In this document: one piece after another, positions 8,102 through 19,000 of the stretch
Layout: each line of letters starts with the position of its first letter
Numbering within the stretch: the stretch's first letter is position 1
Virus record (IMG/VR): IMGVR_UViG_3300047558_000137
Location: 1 to 64,000 of that record
Strand: one strand, 5' to 3'
Source: a virus
Length of the DNA: 64,000 bases
Program-made: the position numbers and the translations under genes
The notes under the pieces: model-generated
Databases searched by the model: none
What the model was told of the DNA's origin: nothing
What the model saw: the letters and a program-made list of their open reading frames with translations, nothing else

Positions 8102-8400
8102 TGTCTACATATTCTAAAACAAGTTTTTATAACGGCACCGGAACATGGGGCCCGTTCTTGGATATATGGGAAGGTAAAACAATACCCGCAGATGTCACTG
8201 ATGCTCTATATCAAATTGATAGTGCATACGATCAACGTCCCGATTTATTGGCGTACGACATGTATCAAGACTCAAATTTGTGGTGGGTATTTGCAATACG
8301 AAATCCAGACATTCTAATAGATCCGCTAATGAGTTTCAGAACTGGCACAATAATATATGTCCCAACAAAAGCTGTAGTAACCGCTGCTCTAGGATTATAA
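8101..8400 (+). CDS. 53: Baseplate wedge protein, gp53-like
   Basis: This 99-residue protein overlaps the preceding stop by one base (TAATG). The core reads DQRPDLLAYDMYQDSNLWW followed by VFAIRNPD, then DPLMSFRTGTIIYVPT. This is the LysM-like pattern of gp53 wedge proteins, in which 'pDlLaydlYg...lWWvf..rNp.il.dP...f..G..i.vP' is typical. T4 gp53 has 196 residues; the short form is common in T4-like phages of aquatic bacteria. gp53 completes the wedge and allows wedges to join around the hub. The next gene starts 2 bases after its stop. Confidence 0.8.
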   Translation: MSTYSKTSFYNGTGTWGPFLDIWEGKTIPADVTDALYQIDSAYDQRPDLLAYDMYQDSNLWWVFAIRNPDILIDPLMSFRTGTIIYVPTKAVVTAALGL

Positions 8401-8401
8401 T

Positions 8402-10492
8402 ATGGCAACTATAAAGACGCCATCATCGACGGTATATATACCAAACCCTTTAAATGAATTTGCTTCATACACATATTCATGGAGTCTTTGGTATTTGGAT
8501 GTTGTAGACTACAATGGATTAATGAGTCAAACTGATGCTAATTCAGCAATGAATTATAACCTATCCAACAAAAGTTTTGTATTGGCACAGGATGGCGGTA
8601 TATTTCCATCTAGGCGAGTCCCTGGTAATCCGCTTAACTATAATATACAATCTGTAAAATTTAAAACAGCAATTGCTCCTGGAAAAATTAACAGAAGCAG
8701 TAATATGCTAGATGGGTCTATGGTTGTTGTAGAACCCTACGGTGTTACTTTTATTGAAAACTTAATAGAAGCTGGATTTAACAGCGGCGGTAACTATACA
8801 CTGCGCCCATATCTTTTACAATTAGAATTTAAAGGATACGACGACACTGGGGAGCCTATGCCTAGTTCGTTAACTACACATCTACGTAGACGCTTTCCGG
8901 TAATACTAAAGAATATAAAAGTAGGAATGACCAACAAAGGTGCTGAATACAACATAGATTTTACAGCAACAGGCTCGAAGGCATTTTATCCTAGTAATTC
9001 TTCGACCCCTAAAACTTTTACTGTCATAGCAGGAACAGTTGGAGAATTTTTTACACTGTTATCCGGTAGATATTATGAACATTTTGTGCAACAGGTATTA
9101 CAAGGAAATGCACAGTGGGTGGAAACAGTAAAATTTGAAATAGACCCAGAAATAGCAAAAAGTCCTATTGTTAATAAAAATCAAATACCATTGACCCATG
9201 CAAATAGTAGTGCTAAGGATATAGACTTTACTAAATCAACATTTACTATTCCTGCCAATACTCCTGTATTAGATATTATTACTAGAGTAATGTCGCACAG
9301 TGACTTTTTATTAAAAGAACAACTAAAGATAGATAACCTCGAAGGCAATGTAAAAAAATCCGAGTATGATGTATTCACAGCATTTAAAACTACATCTCGA
9401 GTTAAACTAGTTGGATCGGACTTTGAAGGAAATCCAATTGGCGAAGGTGTAATTGATAATGTTACTGGAAAATACCCATTGTCGATTACCTATGGAATTA
9501 GACCATATCCGACCTGGATGAGTAGCCATGCTGCGATGCCTAAGTTTTCTAATAGTAAGCCCTATACTATCAAAGAATACAACTACTATTACACCGGTAA
9601 AAACACAGATATCATTGAGTTAAAATTAGACTTTGATACAACATACTATTCAACAATGTTAGGATATACCAATGCAATTGCTGCACAAGAAACCACCCCG
9701 GTTACCGAGGATGCAGAAAATAGCATGGATATTACAAAACCTAAGGTTGTAACACCTAACCCTGCTGTTCAATTGGCGTCTATTCCTAACATTACACCTA
9801 TACAATATCGTCGTGTGGTTAATAATCCTAACGTTACTGTGGGCATGAACTTGTCTAGTAGACCTGCTGCACAAGTTGCTGCTGATGTATTAAATTCGAT
9901 ATATACATCAGATCCTGCAGCAGCTATTACACTGGACCTAACTATAACTGGCGATCCTATGTTGATTAAACAGGACGATTGGTTGTACTTTCCAAGTCCA
10001 ACTAATTCATCAGACTACAATAACTATGACAGCGTTAGCCAGGCAGACTTTGCTAAGAAGTATGGGCATCTCAGAATGGACACTGGAGAGCTAGTTGCGC
10101 TAGTTGTAATAAACACTCCAATGGATATTGACATAGATACTGTAAACCAAGGATTAGTAGACCCACTGCCTGGTTATAGTCGATCTATGTTTAGCGGAAG
10201 ATATCGTATATTAATGATTGACAGTACATTTGCAAATGGTAAGTTTGAACAAAAGTTAACTATGGCTAGATATCTAAGTGATGACTTAGCAGCAGTATTC
10301 AACCCCACAGGAAGTCAACGCCAGGATACTGATGCAGTAACAACTAGTAGGAACAATCAAACAAGCATTATTAGTGAAAATCAACAAGATTTTAACAGAC
10401 AAGTGTTAAAAGTACAGTCTGACGCCGCAGGCAACCCTGAAGGCGATTGGGGAACTCAAACAGGCGATCAGGGAAATCAAAAAAGAAATTAA
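8402..10492 (+). CDS. Large baseplate structural protein, probable hub component
   Basis: This 696-residue protein has no signal peptide or membrane segment. The N-terminus has NPLNEFASYTYSWSLWYL, a phrase seen in phage baseplate proteins that begin with 'NpL..fasYtY.l.L'. Conserved-looking stretches follow: VVEPYGVTFIENLIEA, LRPYLLQLEFKGYDDTGEP, and a C-terminal GRYRILMIDSTFANGKFEQ typical of hub-type beta domains. It lies between gp53 and the gp5-like spike, where a gp27-type hub protein would be expected, since gp27 forms the torus that holds gp5. The C-terminal 60 residues are polar and rich in Gln, Asn and Asp. The structural role is well supported by context; equivalence to gp27 is inference. 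Confidence 0.6.
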   Translation: MATIKTPSSTVYIPNPLNEFASYTYSWSLWYLDVVDYNGLMSQTDANSAMNYNLSNKSFVLAQDGGIFPSRRVPGNPLNYNIQSVKFKTAIAPGKINRSSNMLDGSMVVVEPYGVTFIENLIEAGFNSGGNYTLRPYLLQLEFKGYDDTGEPMPSSLTTHLRRRFPVILKNIKVGMTNKGAEYNIDFTATGSKAFYPSNSSTPKTFTVIAGTVGEFFTLLSGRYYEHFVQQVLQGNAQWVETVKFEIDPEIAKSPIVNKNQIPLTHANSSAKDIDFTKSTFTIPANTPVLDIITRVMSHSDFLLKEQLKIDNLEGNVKKSEYDVFTAFKTTSRVKLVGSDFEGNPIGEGVIDNVTGKYPLSITYGIRPYPTWMSSHAAMPKFSNSKPYTIKEYNYYYTGKNTDIIELKLDFDTTYYSTMLGYTNAIAAQETTPVTEDAENSMDITKPKVVTPNPAVQLASIPNITPIQYRRVVNNPNVTVGMNLSSRPAAQVAADVLNSIYTSDPAAAITLDLTITGDPMLIKQDDWLYFPSPTNSSDYNNYDSVSQADFAKKYGHLRMDTGELVALVVINTPMDIDIDTVNQGLVDPLPGYSRSMFSGRYRILMIDSTFANGKFEQKLTMARYLSDDLAAVFNPTGSQRQDTDAVTTSRNNQTSIISENQQDFNRQVLKVQSDAAGNPEGDWGTQTGDQGNQKRN

Positions 10493-10502
10493 GGATCAAT
10501 AA

Positions 10503-11888
10503 ATGGGAAGTTCAGATAGTATAAGACGCTCTGGTGCAAATCCGGATGCAAGAGCAGACTCAAAAATTTCGGGTTATATCTCTGATGCTGGTCCCTACGA
10601 AGCTGTGGTTGTGGGAGTTGTTGAAGGCAGTCGCATGGGACAGTTATTAGTAGATATCATTGATTGGCAAGGCGCAATTACTGAACTAGGTTCCGGTGAT
10701 GTACATGCTATCCCTGTGTCCTATGCAAGTCCTTTTTACGGAACAACGTATGGTGCAGATTCACAACAATTGCCTGATGCACCTATTGCGTCAGCACAAA
10801 GTTATGGTATGTGGTTCGTTCCTCCGGACATTGGTAACAAAGTATTAGTTACATTTGTTGCTGGCGATATGAGCAGGGGATATTGGTTTGCCTGTATATA
10901 CGATACACCCAGTCACCATATGGTTCCAGCCATTGGTCGTAACGTTGGTGGTAAGGATAAAGTTCGGAATCCAGGTGACCAATTAAGTCGATATTTAACG
11001 AGTGATAGTATAGTTCCTGTTGCGGAGGCTAGAACGTCAGACCCAGAGCTATGGGGCAACGATGGTCTGGAAAAAGTTTCAAGATACCCCCACGAGGTAC
11101 AAACTTCAAAATTTGTTATGCAAGGACTTGATCGTGATCCTCTACGTGGTGCAATTAGTTCTAGTAGTCTTAGAGAAAGTCCCAGCAATGTTTACGGAAT
11201 CAGTACACCGGGTCGTAAGTTAGGAAATTCAATTGGTCAAATTGCCCAGGTACGAGCCGGGGGACATCAATTTGTAATGGATGACGGTGATAAAGATGGC
11301 AAAGATCAATTAATGCGCTTACGTACAAGTGGTGGGCATCAAATTTTGATGAACGATTCGGAAAACATAATGTACATAGCCAGTTCTACAGGTCAACAAT
11401 GGTTAGAATTTAGTGCAGACGGCAGTATTAACATCTTTGGCGCTGCGGGCATTAATATGAGATCAATGGGGCCAATTAACATGCATAGTGATAGTGCTAT
11501 TAACATGGATGCTATGGCAATTAAAATTAACGGATCGTTGTCTGTTGGTATTACTAGTTTAGGCACATTCAGTGCTAGTGCCATTGGCAGCGCAACAGTA
11601 AAAGCTAATGGCTCTTTATCACTAAGTGGAATGGGCATGGCCAGTTTAAGCGCCGGCGGAAGTTTAACAATGTCAGCAATGGGCGTATGTAGTGTGGCAG
11701 GATCAGCGTTGAAACTAAATTCACCTCCTGGTGGTAAGCCGCCTATGCCGGCGCTACCTTCATTGGGCAAGCCACACAAAGAGTCAAACTTCAATGGAAG
11801 TTATTGGCAAAAGGATGCAAAAATAACAACTTCGATTTGTACAGTAGTTCCAGCACATGAACCATGGGAAAGACCTGAGAAGAAATGA
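10503..11888 (+). CDS. 5: Central spike / baseplate hub protein, gp5-like without lysozyme domain
   Basis: This 461-residue protein has an N-terminal OB-fold part (EAVVVGVVEGSRMGQLLVDI through FVAGDMSRGYWFACIYD, about residues 30-140). This matches the gp5 N-terminal domain that binds the hub. A link region with GHQFVMDDGDKDGKDQL and GHQILMNDSENIMYI leads into repeats with regular spacing (INIFGAAGINM, INMHSDSAINM, then many S/G/A beta repeats to about residue 400). These fit a VgrG-like beta-helix needle. The C-terminus ends in SICTVVPAHEPWERPE. T4 gp5 (575 residues) carries a lysozyme domain between the OB-fold and the helix. That insert is absent here, and the next gene appears to supply the enzyme. 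The start has an AAGGA site 8 bases upstream. Confidence 0.85.
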   Translation: MGSSDSIRRSGANPDARADSKISGYISDAGPYEAVVVGVVEGSRMGQLLVDIIDWQGAITELGSGDVHAIPVSYASPFYGTTYGADSQQLPDAPIASAQSYGMWFVPPDIGNKVLVTFVAGDMSRGYWFACIYDTPSHHMVPAIGRNVGGKDKVRNPGDQLSRYLTSDSIVPVAEARTSDPELWGNDGLEKVSRYPHEVQTSKFVMQGLDRDPLRGAISSSSLRESPSNVYGISTPGRKLGNSIGQIAQVRAGGHQFVMDDGDKDGKDQLMRLRTSGGHQILMNDSENIMYIASSTGQQWLEFSADGSINIFGAAGINMRSMGPINMHSDSAINMDAMAIKINGSLSVGITSLGTFSASAIGSATVKANGSLSLSGMGMASLSAGGSLTMSAMGVCSVAGSALKLNSPPGGKPPMPALPSLGKPHKESNFNGSYWQKDAKITTSICTVVPAHEPWERPEKK

Positions 11889-12511
11889 TAGAACAAGGTT
11901 TATTTCACGCAGCAAAATTAGGAGTAAAAACTCCTTTACCTGCCAGCTGGCTAGGTCGTGCCGATGCGCCCAATCTGTTGCCACAATGGGCAACTATTAA
12001 TAATTTAACATCGGCCCAAGTACAAAATCTACAAGCACAGATAGGATACGATTATAGCACGTGGGATTATCGTAAGGTCGGCAACAATAATGAACTAGGT
12101 AGATATCAATTTACCACAACTCAACTTGAGGACTATGGACTACTTACATTTGGATCAAATAAAGCCTATGGTATTGATTGTATTAATCGCCGTGCTTGTT
12201 GGAAATCATCTATTATCCGCAGCAGTAATTCCTATGCAAATTACATATATAACGTAACAAATCTAGACGAATTTTTAAATAGCAAAGCATCGCAAGATCA
12301 CCTATGCTATCAAAGAATATATGATCTTTATAATGAATTAACAGTTAGCGGTGGGATACAACCCAGTGACACTGCTGAAACTATAGCCGGGATGATTTCT
12401 GTAGCATGGTTATTAGGCAACGGTGCATATAATTGGAGATACTATAATATAGGCGATGGGGCAAATGCTTTTAACAGTGGCCGCTATGCAGTCGCAGTAT
12501 TAAGTCAATAA
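11885..12511 (+). CDS. Lysozyme/transglycosylase-like protein (putative tail-associated)
   Basis: This 208-residue protein is coupled to the spike gene by an ATGA overlap. Around residue 75-85, NNNELGRYQFTTTQLEDYG matches the 'G.YQf....L...G' signature of phage tail cell-wall hydrolases of the lysozyme/lytic transglycosylase fold, with a nearby glutamate (E78 region) as possible catalytic acid. The C-terminal AWLLGNGAYNWRYYNIGDG also fits a small globular hydrolase domain. As the spike protein before it lacks the T4-type lysozyme domain, a natural reading is that the peptidoglycan-cutting function has been split into this separate gene. No signal peptide or membrane segment is seen, so it is less likely to be the lysis endolysin. 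Confidence 0.55.
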   Translation: MIEQGLFHAAKLGVKTPLPASWLGRADAPNLLPQWATINNLTSAQVQNLQAQIGYDYSTWDYRKVGNNNELGRYQFTTTQLEDYGLLTFGSNKAYGIDCINRRACWKSSIIRSSNSYANYIYNVTNLDEFLNSKASQDHLCYQRIYDLYNELTVSGGIQPSDTAETIAGMISVAWLLGNGAYNWRYYNIGDGANAFNSGRYAVAVLSQ

Positions 12512-12519
12512 ATATTACT

Positions 12520-12894
12520 ATGATTACATACTCTGGGTTCAGCACAAAAGTCAATCTTAAACGATATAAGCTCAATGATTTTGAGCTAGTTAAACAAGAC
12601 TTGAAAAATTATTTAAGTATCAGACGTGGCGAAAAGTTAATGCAACCAAAGTTTGGGACCATAATATGGGAAATGCTGTTTGAACCATTGAATCAGGATA
12701 CAGAACAGCTAATCATACAAGATATTAACAAAATCGCTGCGTACGATCCTAGATTAACGATCACACAAGTTGCAATTGCACAGCAGGATACTGGACTTCT
12801 GATAGATTTAACATTAATTTATAATCCCACTAATCAACAAGAAGTCCTAAGTTTAAATTTCAACAGAAATACTCAAAGATTAACAACCAATTAA
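12520..12894 (+). CDS. 25: Baseplate wedge protein, gp25-like
   Basis: This 124-residue protein is clearly of the GPW/gp25 family: DFELVKQDLKNYLSIRRGEK, then MQPKFGTIIWEMLFEPL and EQLIIQDINKIAAYDPRL. The RRGE/kP.FG stretch is the family signature. Length is close to T4 gp25 (132). It sits in the wedge next to gp6 and has relatives in all contractile injection systems, where it helps start sheath assembly. It is followed by gp6 after a 45-base gap containing a late-type promoter box. Confidence 0.92.
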   Translation: MITYSGFSTKVNLKRYKLNDFELVKQDLKNYLSIRRGEKLMQPKFGTIIWEMLFEPLNQDTEQLIIQDINKIAAYDPRLTITQVAIAQQDTGLLIDLTLIYNPTNQQEVLSLNFNRNTQRLTTN

Positions 12895-12913
12895 CTAGCC
12901 ATATTATACGTCT

Positions 12914-12921
12914 AATAAATA
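12914..12921 (+). promoter_or_regulatory. Late promoter box AATAAATA before gene 6
   Basis: AATAAATA lies in the only sizeable gap between gp25 and gp6 and ends 19 bases before the ATG at 12940, with AAGG at 12928-12931 as ribosome site. Sequence and spacing match the boxes before 7100 and 34350. Confidence 0.55.
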
Positions 12922-12939
12922 CTAGATAAGGTATAGAAT

Positions 12940-15900
12940 ATGGCACAAACCACACGTCAAACAAATCTTTTAGTACAGCAAGACTGGACTAAAATCTACC
13001 AGACATTTACAAACGCGGACTTTACCAGCTACGATTTCGAAACGCTGCGTAATTCCATGATCAATTACTTAAAGACTTACTACCCAGAAACATTCAATGA
13101 TTTCATTGAAAGTAGCGAGTATCTTGCGCTAATTGATATGATTGCGTTCCTGGGACAAAGTTTGGCGTTCCGCACAGATTTAAACGCACGTGAGAACTTT
13201 ATTGATACTGCACAACGCCGTGACAGTATTTTAAAGCTAGCACGTATGTTAAGCTACAATCCTGGGCGTACAACAGCGGCATCTGGATTGTTAAAAATTA
13301 ACAGTATCAGAACCACTGAGTCAGTGTACGATAGCAATGGGGTAAACCTAGCCAACACTACAGTTAACTGGAATGATCTAACTAACGATAACTGGTTAGA
13401 ACAATTTACCTCAGTGTTTAACGCCAGTTTAATTTCAACTGAAATGATTGGTAAGCCTGGTAATAGCCAAAAACTAAATGGCATCCAAACAGAAGAATAC
13501 AGTATTGCGCTAAACCCAAATACTTTACCGGTTGCAAGTTTTAACGTAAACATACAAGGCAATCCTGTTGCATTTGAAGCGGTAAGTGCAACCACAGTGG
13601 GCAAAACATACATATATCAAGAAGATCCAACTATTCAAGGAAAATTTAATGTTCTGTACCGCAACGACAATAATGGCAACGGTAGTAATAACACTGGATT
13701 CTTTTTGTATTTTAAGCAAGGTACATTAAATGTTACACAGTTTAACATCACTAATGCTATCCCTAACAATTACGTAACCGTTGCTACAAATAATATTACC
13801 AATGAAGATCAATGGTTGTATGCATTAGATGTTAACGGAAACCCATCTGTGGCGTGGAATAAAGTACCTGCATTGCCGGGATACAACGTTGTGTTTAATA
13901 ACATGTCAGACAAAGACTTGTACCAAGTTAACACACGAAACAATGACCAAGTTGATTTGATTTTTGGCGATGGTAGTTTTGCCAACGTTCCTCAGGGCAA
14001 ATTCAAATTCTATTACAGAACAAGCAATGGTACAACCTACAGTATCACTCCTGATGACCTAAGTGCTGTAAGTATTGCCTTTAATTATATCAGTAAGAAG
14101 AATACTCCTGAGACGCTGACCGTAACAGCCAGCTTAAATTATACAGTTAATAATGCAAATGCTGCTCCGAGTTTAAGTAGTATCAAGAGTGCTGCCCCTC
14201 AACAATACTATACACAGAACCGCATGATAACCGGGGAAGATTACAATATCTTCCCACAGACAACTTTTAGTAGCATACAAAAGATTAAGGCAATTAATCG
14301 TACAAGCTCTGGAGTTAGTTTATATCTTGATGCCATTGATCCAACAGGTAGCTACAGTACAACTAACATATTTGGCGATGATGGTGTTATCTCGGCTAAC
14401 AGCGACACTAAATCTACTACATTTAGTTTCTTAACTACCAATGATGTTTACTCTGCAATTTATAACAAGGTTATTCCTATTATAGATTCAACAGAAGTTA
14501 AAAATTATTACTATTCAACATATCAACGTTACGATAGCACTCACGCCAATGTTACATTTAGTCAGACAGGAAATACTACAGTATCAAGTTCGGGGTATTT
14601 ACAATATAACAATACAACTCAACAAGTTGGCACAGGAATTGCAGGTAATTTAAGATATGTTAACACTGGCGCAACATTACGATTTTTTGCCCCGAGTGGA
14701 TATCACTTTAATTCACAGCATGAAATTATGCCTGGCGATCCTTTTGACTCTGGCGACACACTAAGTTTTTATGCTGCCGTGTCGGATGTAGTTAGTAACA
14801 GCGATGTCACAACTCCTAGTCTAGTTACATTTGCTACGGTTGTGCCTGATGGTGCAATACTTGGGGATATTACAGAAGCTGGGTTGAATTGTATCATTCC
14901 TGCCTACAAAAACGATCTGAGTACTGCGTTAATTAATACATTAATTACCCAAATTAAGGCTAAGGTTAATTTTGGACTAAAATTTGATCAAGTTAACCAG
15001 ATATGGAAAAACATTTTACCAGCCGACATTGGTAGCAGTACAGACTGGTTATTAAAGTTTACATATACACAAGGTTACTACACTATTAGCTATAAGTCAT
15101 TATCGTACTCTTTCACCACTAATGGAAGTACTAAATTTTATTTTGATCCTGCTACACGAGTTTACAATTCAACCACCGGATTAAATGTAATAGACACTAT
15201 TAAACTATTAAAAATTAATACCAAGCCTAGCTCTGCTGAAAGCCTAGGAGAGGACGTATTGTGGCAAATTTACAATACTATTACCTATCCCGATGGATAT
15301 GTAGATGATTCTACAATATTAGTTAGATCCACTGAATCGCAATTATTAGGTGTTCCTGATAATCCTGATTTGTATACTACGGTTGCTGATTCTGCATCAA
15401 GTCGCGGCGATTTGTATTTCCAATACAAACATAATGTGCCTGCACGTAATCGTGTTGATCCTACACCAGTTAATATTGTTGATTTATATATCTTAACATC
15501 ATCGTACTCAGCTGATTACATTAACTGGTTAAGAGATTTAACAGGAACAGTCACAGAGCCAGAACCAACTACTACAGGCGAACTAGAAATTGAATATGGC
15601 TCACTTGATAGTTATAAAGCTGTGAGCGACACTATTGTTTATAGTCCCGCAAGATTTAAACCATTGTTTGGAGATAAGGCCCCATCTAATTTACAGGCCG
15701 TGTTCCAGGTTGTTAAGAATCCTAATGTTGGTTTAACTGACAACGAAATTAAAACACAAGTTGTAGCAGAAATTAACAAATATTTTGATCCACAAAATTG
15801 GGATTTTGGTGAAACATTTTATTTTAGTGAGCTAGCAGCATATCTACATGCACAACTAGCACCAAACATATCTAGTGTGGTTATTGTTCCTGCGGATCAC

Positions 15901-16047
15901 ACTTTAGTGTTTGGTAATTACTTCCAAATTAACGCAGAGCCGTGGGAAATCATTACTAGTGCGGCAACTGTAAATAACATAAACGTGGTATCTGCGGTAA
16001 CGGCAGCATACTTGAATTTAGGAAATACCCTAGTAGGAACACCATGA
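12940..16047 (+). CDS. 6: Baseplate wedge protein, gp6-like
   Basis: This 1035-residue protein has the gp6 N-terminus almost in full consensus: VQQDWTKIYQTF, ETLRNSMINYLKTYYPE, FIESSEYLALIDMIAFLGQS and AFRTDLNARENFIDTAQRR, then MLSYNPGR. The C-terminal part (residues about 880-990, with YKAVSDTIVYSPARFKPLFG and EINKYFDPQNWDFGETFYFS) matches the gpJ-like wedge domain. T4 gp6 has 660 residues; the extra length is in the central beta-rich region, as in aquatic T4-like phages. gp6 dimers form the inner ring that connects all wedges. It ends in an ATGA overlap with the giant gp7-like gene. Confidence 0.92.
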   Translation: MAQTTRQTNLLVQQDWTKIYQTFTNADFTSYDFETLRNSMINYLKTYYPETFNDFIESSEYLALIDMIAFLGQSLAFRTDLNARENFIDTAQRRDSILKLARMLSYNPGRTTAASGLLKINSIRTTESVYDSNGVNLANTTVNWNDLTNDNWLEQFTSVFNASLISTEMIGKPGNSQKLNGIQTEEYSIALNPNTLPVASFNVNIQGNPVAFEAVSATTVGKTYIYQEDPTIQGKFNVLYRNDNNGNGSNNTGFFLYFKQGTLNVTQFNITNAIPNNYVTVATNNITNEDQWLYALDVNGNPSVAWNKVPALPGYNVVFNNMSDKDLYQVNTRNNDQVDLIFGDGSFANVPQGKFKFYYRTSNGTTYSITPDDLSAVSIAFNYISKKNTPETLTVTASLNYTVNNANAAPSLSSIKSAAPQQYYTQNRMITGEDYNIFPQTTFSSIQKIKAINRTSSGVSLYLDAIDPTGSYSTTNIFGDDGVISANSDTKSTTFSFLTTNDVYSAIYNKVIPIIDSTEVKNYYYSTYQRYDSTHANVTFSQTGNTTVSSSGYLQYNNTTQQVGTGIAGNLRYVNTGATLRFFAPSGYHFNSQHEIMPGDPFDSGDTLSFYAAVSDVVSNSDVTTPSLVTFATVVPDGAILGDITEAGLNCIIPAYKNDLSTALINTLITQIKAKVNFGLKFDQVNQIWKNILPADIGSSTDWLLKFTYTQGYYTISYKSLSYSFTTNGSTKFYFDPATRVYNSTTGLNVIDTIKLLKINTKPSSAESLGEDVLWQIYNTITYPDGYVDDSTILVRSTESQLLGVPDNPDLYTTVADSASSRGDLYFQYKHNVPARNRVDPTPVNIVDLYILTSSYSADYINWLRDLTGTVTEPEPTTTGELEIEYGSLDSYKAVSDTIVYSPARFKPLFGDKAPSNLQAVFQVVKNPNVGLTDNEIKTQVVAEINKYFDPQNWDFGETFYFSELAAYLHAQLAPNISSVVIVPADHTLVFGNYFQINAEPWEIITSAATVNNINVVSAVTAAYLNLGNTLVGTP

Positions 16048-19000
16048 GTTTAATTAATACAACAACATTTCTACCATCTACCTTCAGAACCCTAACAAAC
16101 CAAAGGTTCTTGGGTGCAACATTAGATCAATTGTACACTCCATCAGTTGATGTGCAGATCAATGGTTATATTGGTAGAACATTTGCTCCTACATACAAGT
16201 TAAAAGACAACTATGTACCTGAGTTGGATATTCTAAGAAAACATTATCAACTTGAACCTAGTCTAGTTACAAGAGACGAAAATGATAATGTAAGTTTTAG
16301 CACTGGCTACATCGATCTACTAAAAGAAATTGAAAATAATGGCGGCCTAGTTAATAACCATCAACGACTATTTTCTGCAGAGACTTACGAATTTGATGGG
16401 CATTTTGATTATGACAAGTTTGTAAACTATTACAATTATTATTGGTTGCCCAATGGTCCTGCGGCAGTTAATGTCTATGCAAACCGTGTTCCTAATCAAG
16501 CGACATTTACAGTTGAAAGAAACAAGGCTGTAGGCGGATATACCTTTGCTGAAGTTGGTACTCATCCTAATTTACAACTTACCCTAGCTCGCGGTGGTAC
16601 ATATACATTCAATCTAGACCAGGCAGGATACAATTTTTGGATTCAATCAAGCCCTGGGGTATCTGGTGTGGATCCAAATGTGTCAACCGTAACTACACGA
16701 GAAGTATTTGGTGTTAAGAATAATGGTTCTAGTACTGGTAGTATTACGTTCCGTGTGCCATTAAACACTGCACAGGAATTTTATACTAAGATGGATACTA
16801 ATCCTAAAATTCCTGTTACTGCGGCCGTAGACTTTCATTACTCAGATATTCAAGGAAAGCTGTTAAGCGAATTTTTAACTAATTTCCCCGATGGTATTGA
16901 TGGGCTAAATGCTGCCCTGCATAATAAGACATTGATATTTGTTTCCAATGATCAAGACGACTTCTTTTGGACAGCAGATAATACTACAGTAATAAGAGAA
17001 GACAGATGTAACGTCTGGCGTATTACATTAACGCCAGAAGGTGATGATCAGAGAATTGAATTAATTACAGATACCGTAGTAACAACTAAACAAAAAGTTT
17101 TTATTGGATCCGGTAAAACTTATGCATCTAATCAATTTTGGGTCGACAATACCTACAGATTTAAACTAGTACCGCCAATTACTGCGGCACAATCTTATTT
17201 GTATTATCAAGACAGCAGTGATCCTACATTCTACGGTCAAATTAAATTAGTTGACAATACAACCAGTACAATTGATGTAGCAAATGACATTCTAGGTAAA
17301 GTTGGCTACACAAGTCCAAACGGGGTAAAATTTACTAACGGATTAAAAATAGCATTTGATGATTCAGTTATCCCAAGTTACTACGCCAATAAAGAATTTT
17401 ATGTTGAAGGCGTTGGGACTGCAATTGGATTAGTCGCTGTTAGTGAAACAGAAGTACTTGAAGACTTTGGTGCAAACATCGATTCGGTACCAGATTACAT
17501 AACAATTAACAGATCAAGCCAAGACCGTAATCCGTGGTCACGTTATAACCGTTGGTTCCACAGAGATGTAATCAATGCGTCAGCAGCATTTCATAATACA
17601 TCTGCAGACTATGGTCCAAATATACCAGCACGTAGACCTATCATTGAGTTTGAACCAAATTTACAATTATTCAACTTTGGTAAGAAATCAAAACAGATCA
17701 TTGACTATATTACATTTGACGCCACTGACGCCTTTAATGATATTGAAGGAAATACTACAGCAGATATCGATGGAGTTACATTACAAACCGGTGATCGTGT
17801 TGTATTTGGTAATGATTATGACACAACTACTCTTAATAAGATCTACGTAGTAAACATTGAGACGATTAATAGTCTACATTATATTAACTTAGTACCGTCT
17901 GACGACAGTCCTATTTTGCCAGGTGAAAACGTTTTAGTTCGCGGTGGCGCAACAAACGCTACAAAGACTTTTAATTTTGATGGGACAGCGTGGAATCTTT
18001 GCCAGGCTAAGACTTCAGTAAACCAAGCACCATTGTTTGATCTATTAGATAATAATGGCTATAGCTTTGCAGACACTACTGTATATCCTGGTACTAATTT
18101 TGTTGGTACAAAATTCTTTGGATATACCCCAAATACATCAAGTACTACCAATGATTCAATTCTTGGATTTCCATTGAAATATCAAAACTTTACTAACGTT
18201 GGGGATATTAGTTTTAGTAATTTCTACGACACAGATACTTTTACCTACAGTGGCGGCACAGTAAAAACCAACACTGGATTTATTGCTAAAAATTCTAATT
18301 TATCAGTTACTGGGTTATACAATAACTGGGTTAAGTCAGAAGAACAATCAAAGCAGTACCAGCTGTTTACTAAATTCTTTGATGGTTACGTCATTGATGT
18401 AAACGGAACAGAAAAAGCATTTGTGCAAATTGACGTGGATGTTGGTAGCCAGACAAAAATCCCTTACACAAAAATATACTTAAACAACAAACTGTTAACA
18501 TATAAAACAGATTACGATATAATTGACTATGGTGTTTATAAAGTAGTTGTGTTTACAGACATGCCAGCAGTTGGCGATAAAATTGATGTTGCTATATTCA
18601 GCAACACTGCCAGTGAGTTAGCTTATTATGAAATCCCATTGAACTTAGATTTTAACCCGTTAAACGAATCGTTTGACACTATTGCATTGGGACAAATTCG
18701 TACACACTATAATAAGTTAATTGAAAACACTGCAATAACCAATACAAATAATATTCCTACACAGGATAATTATTTAAAAACTCGCGGCGGCACATTATTG
18801 CAACATAATGCTCCATTGGTTTATGCAATGGCGTTTTTAAACAATCCATCTATTAATTTTATGGAAGGATTGCAACTTGCAAGAAGAGAATACACTAAGT
18901 TTAAAAATAAATTTCTACATCTTTGCACTACATTGTCTAATTTAGATTATGCAGATCCGATAAGTGGAGTTGATACGATCTTAAAGAGTATTAACGCTGT

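Noticed and set aside
10503-11888. Lysozyme domain within the gp5-like spike
   Set aside because: No lysozyme motif lies between the OB-fold and the beta-helix repeats.
12507-12514. AATAAATA box before gp25
   Set aside because: It ends only 6 bases before the ATG at 12520 and overlaps the previous stop, so it leaves no room for a leader with a ribosome site. Kept out of the late promoter set.
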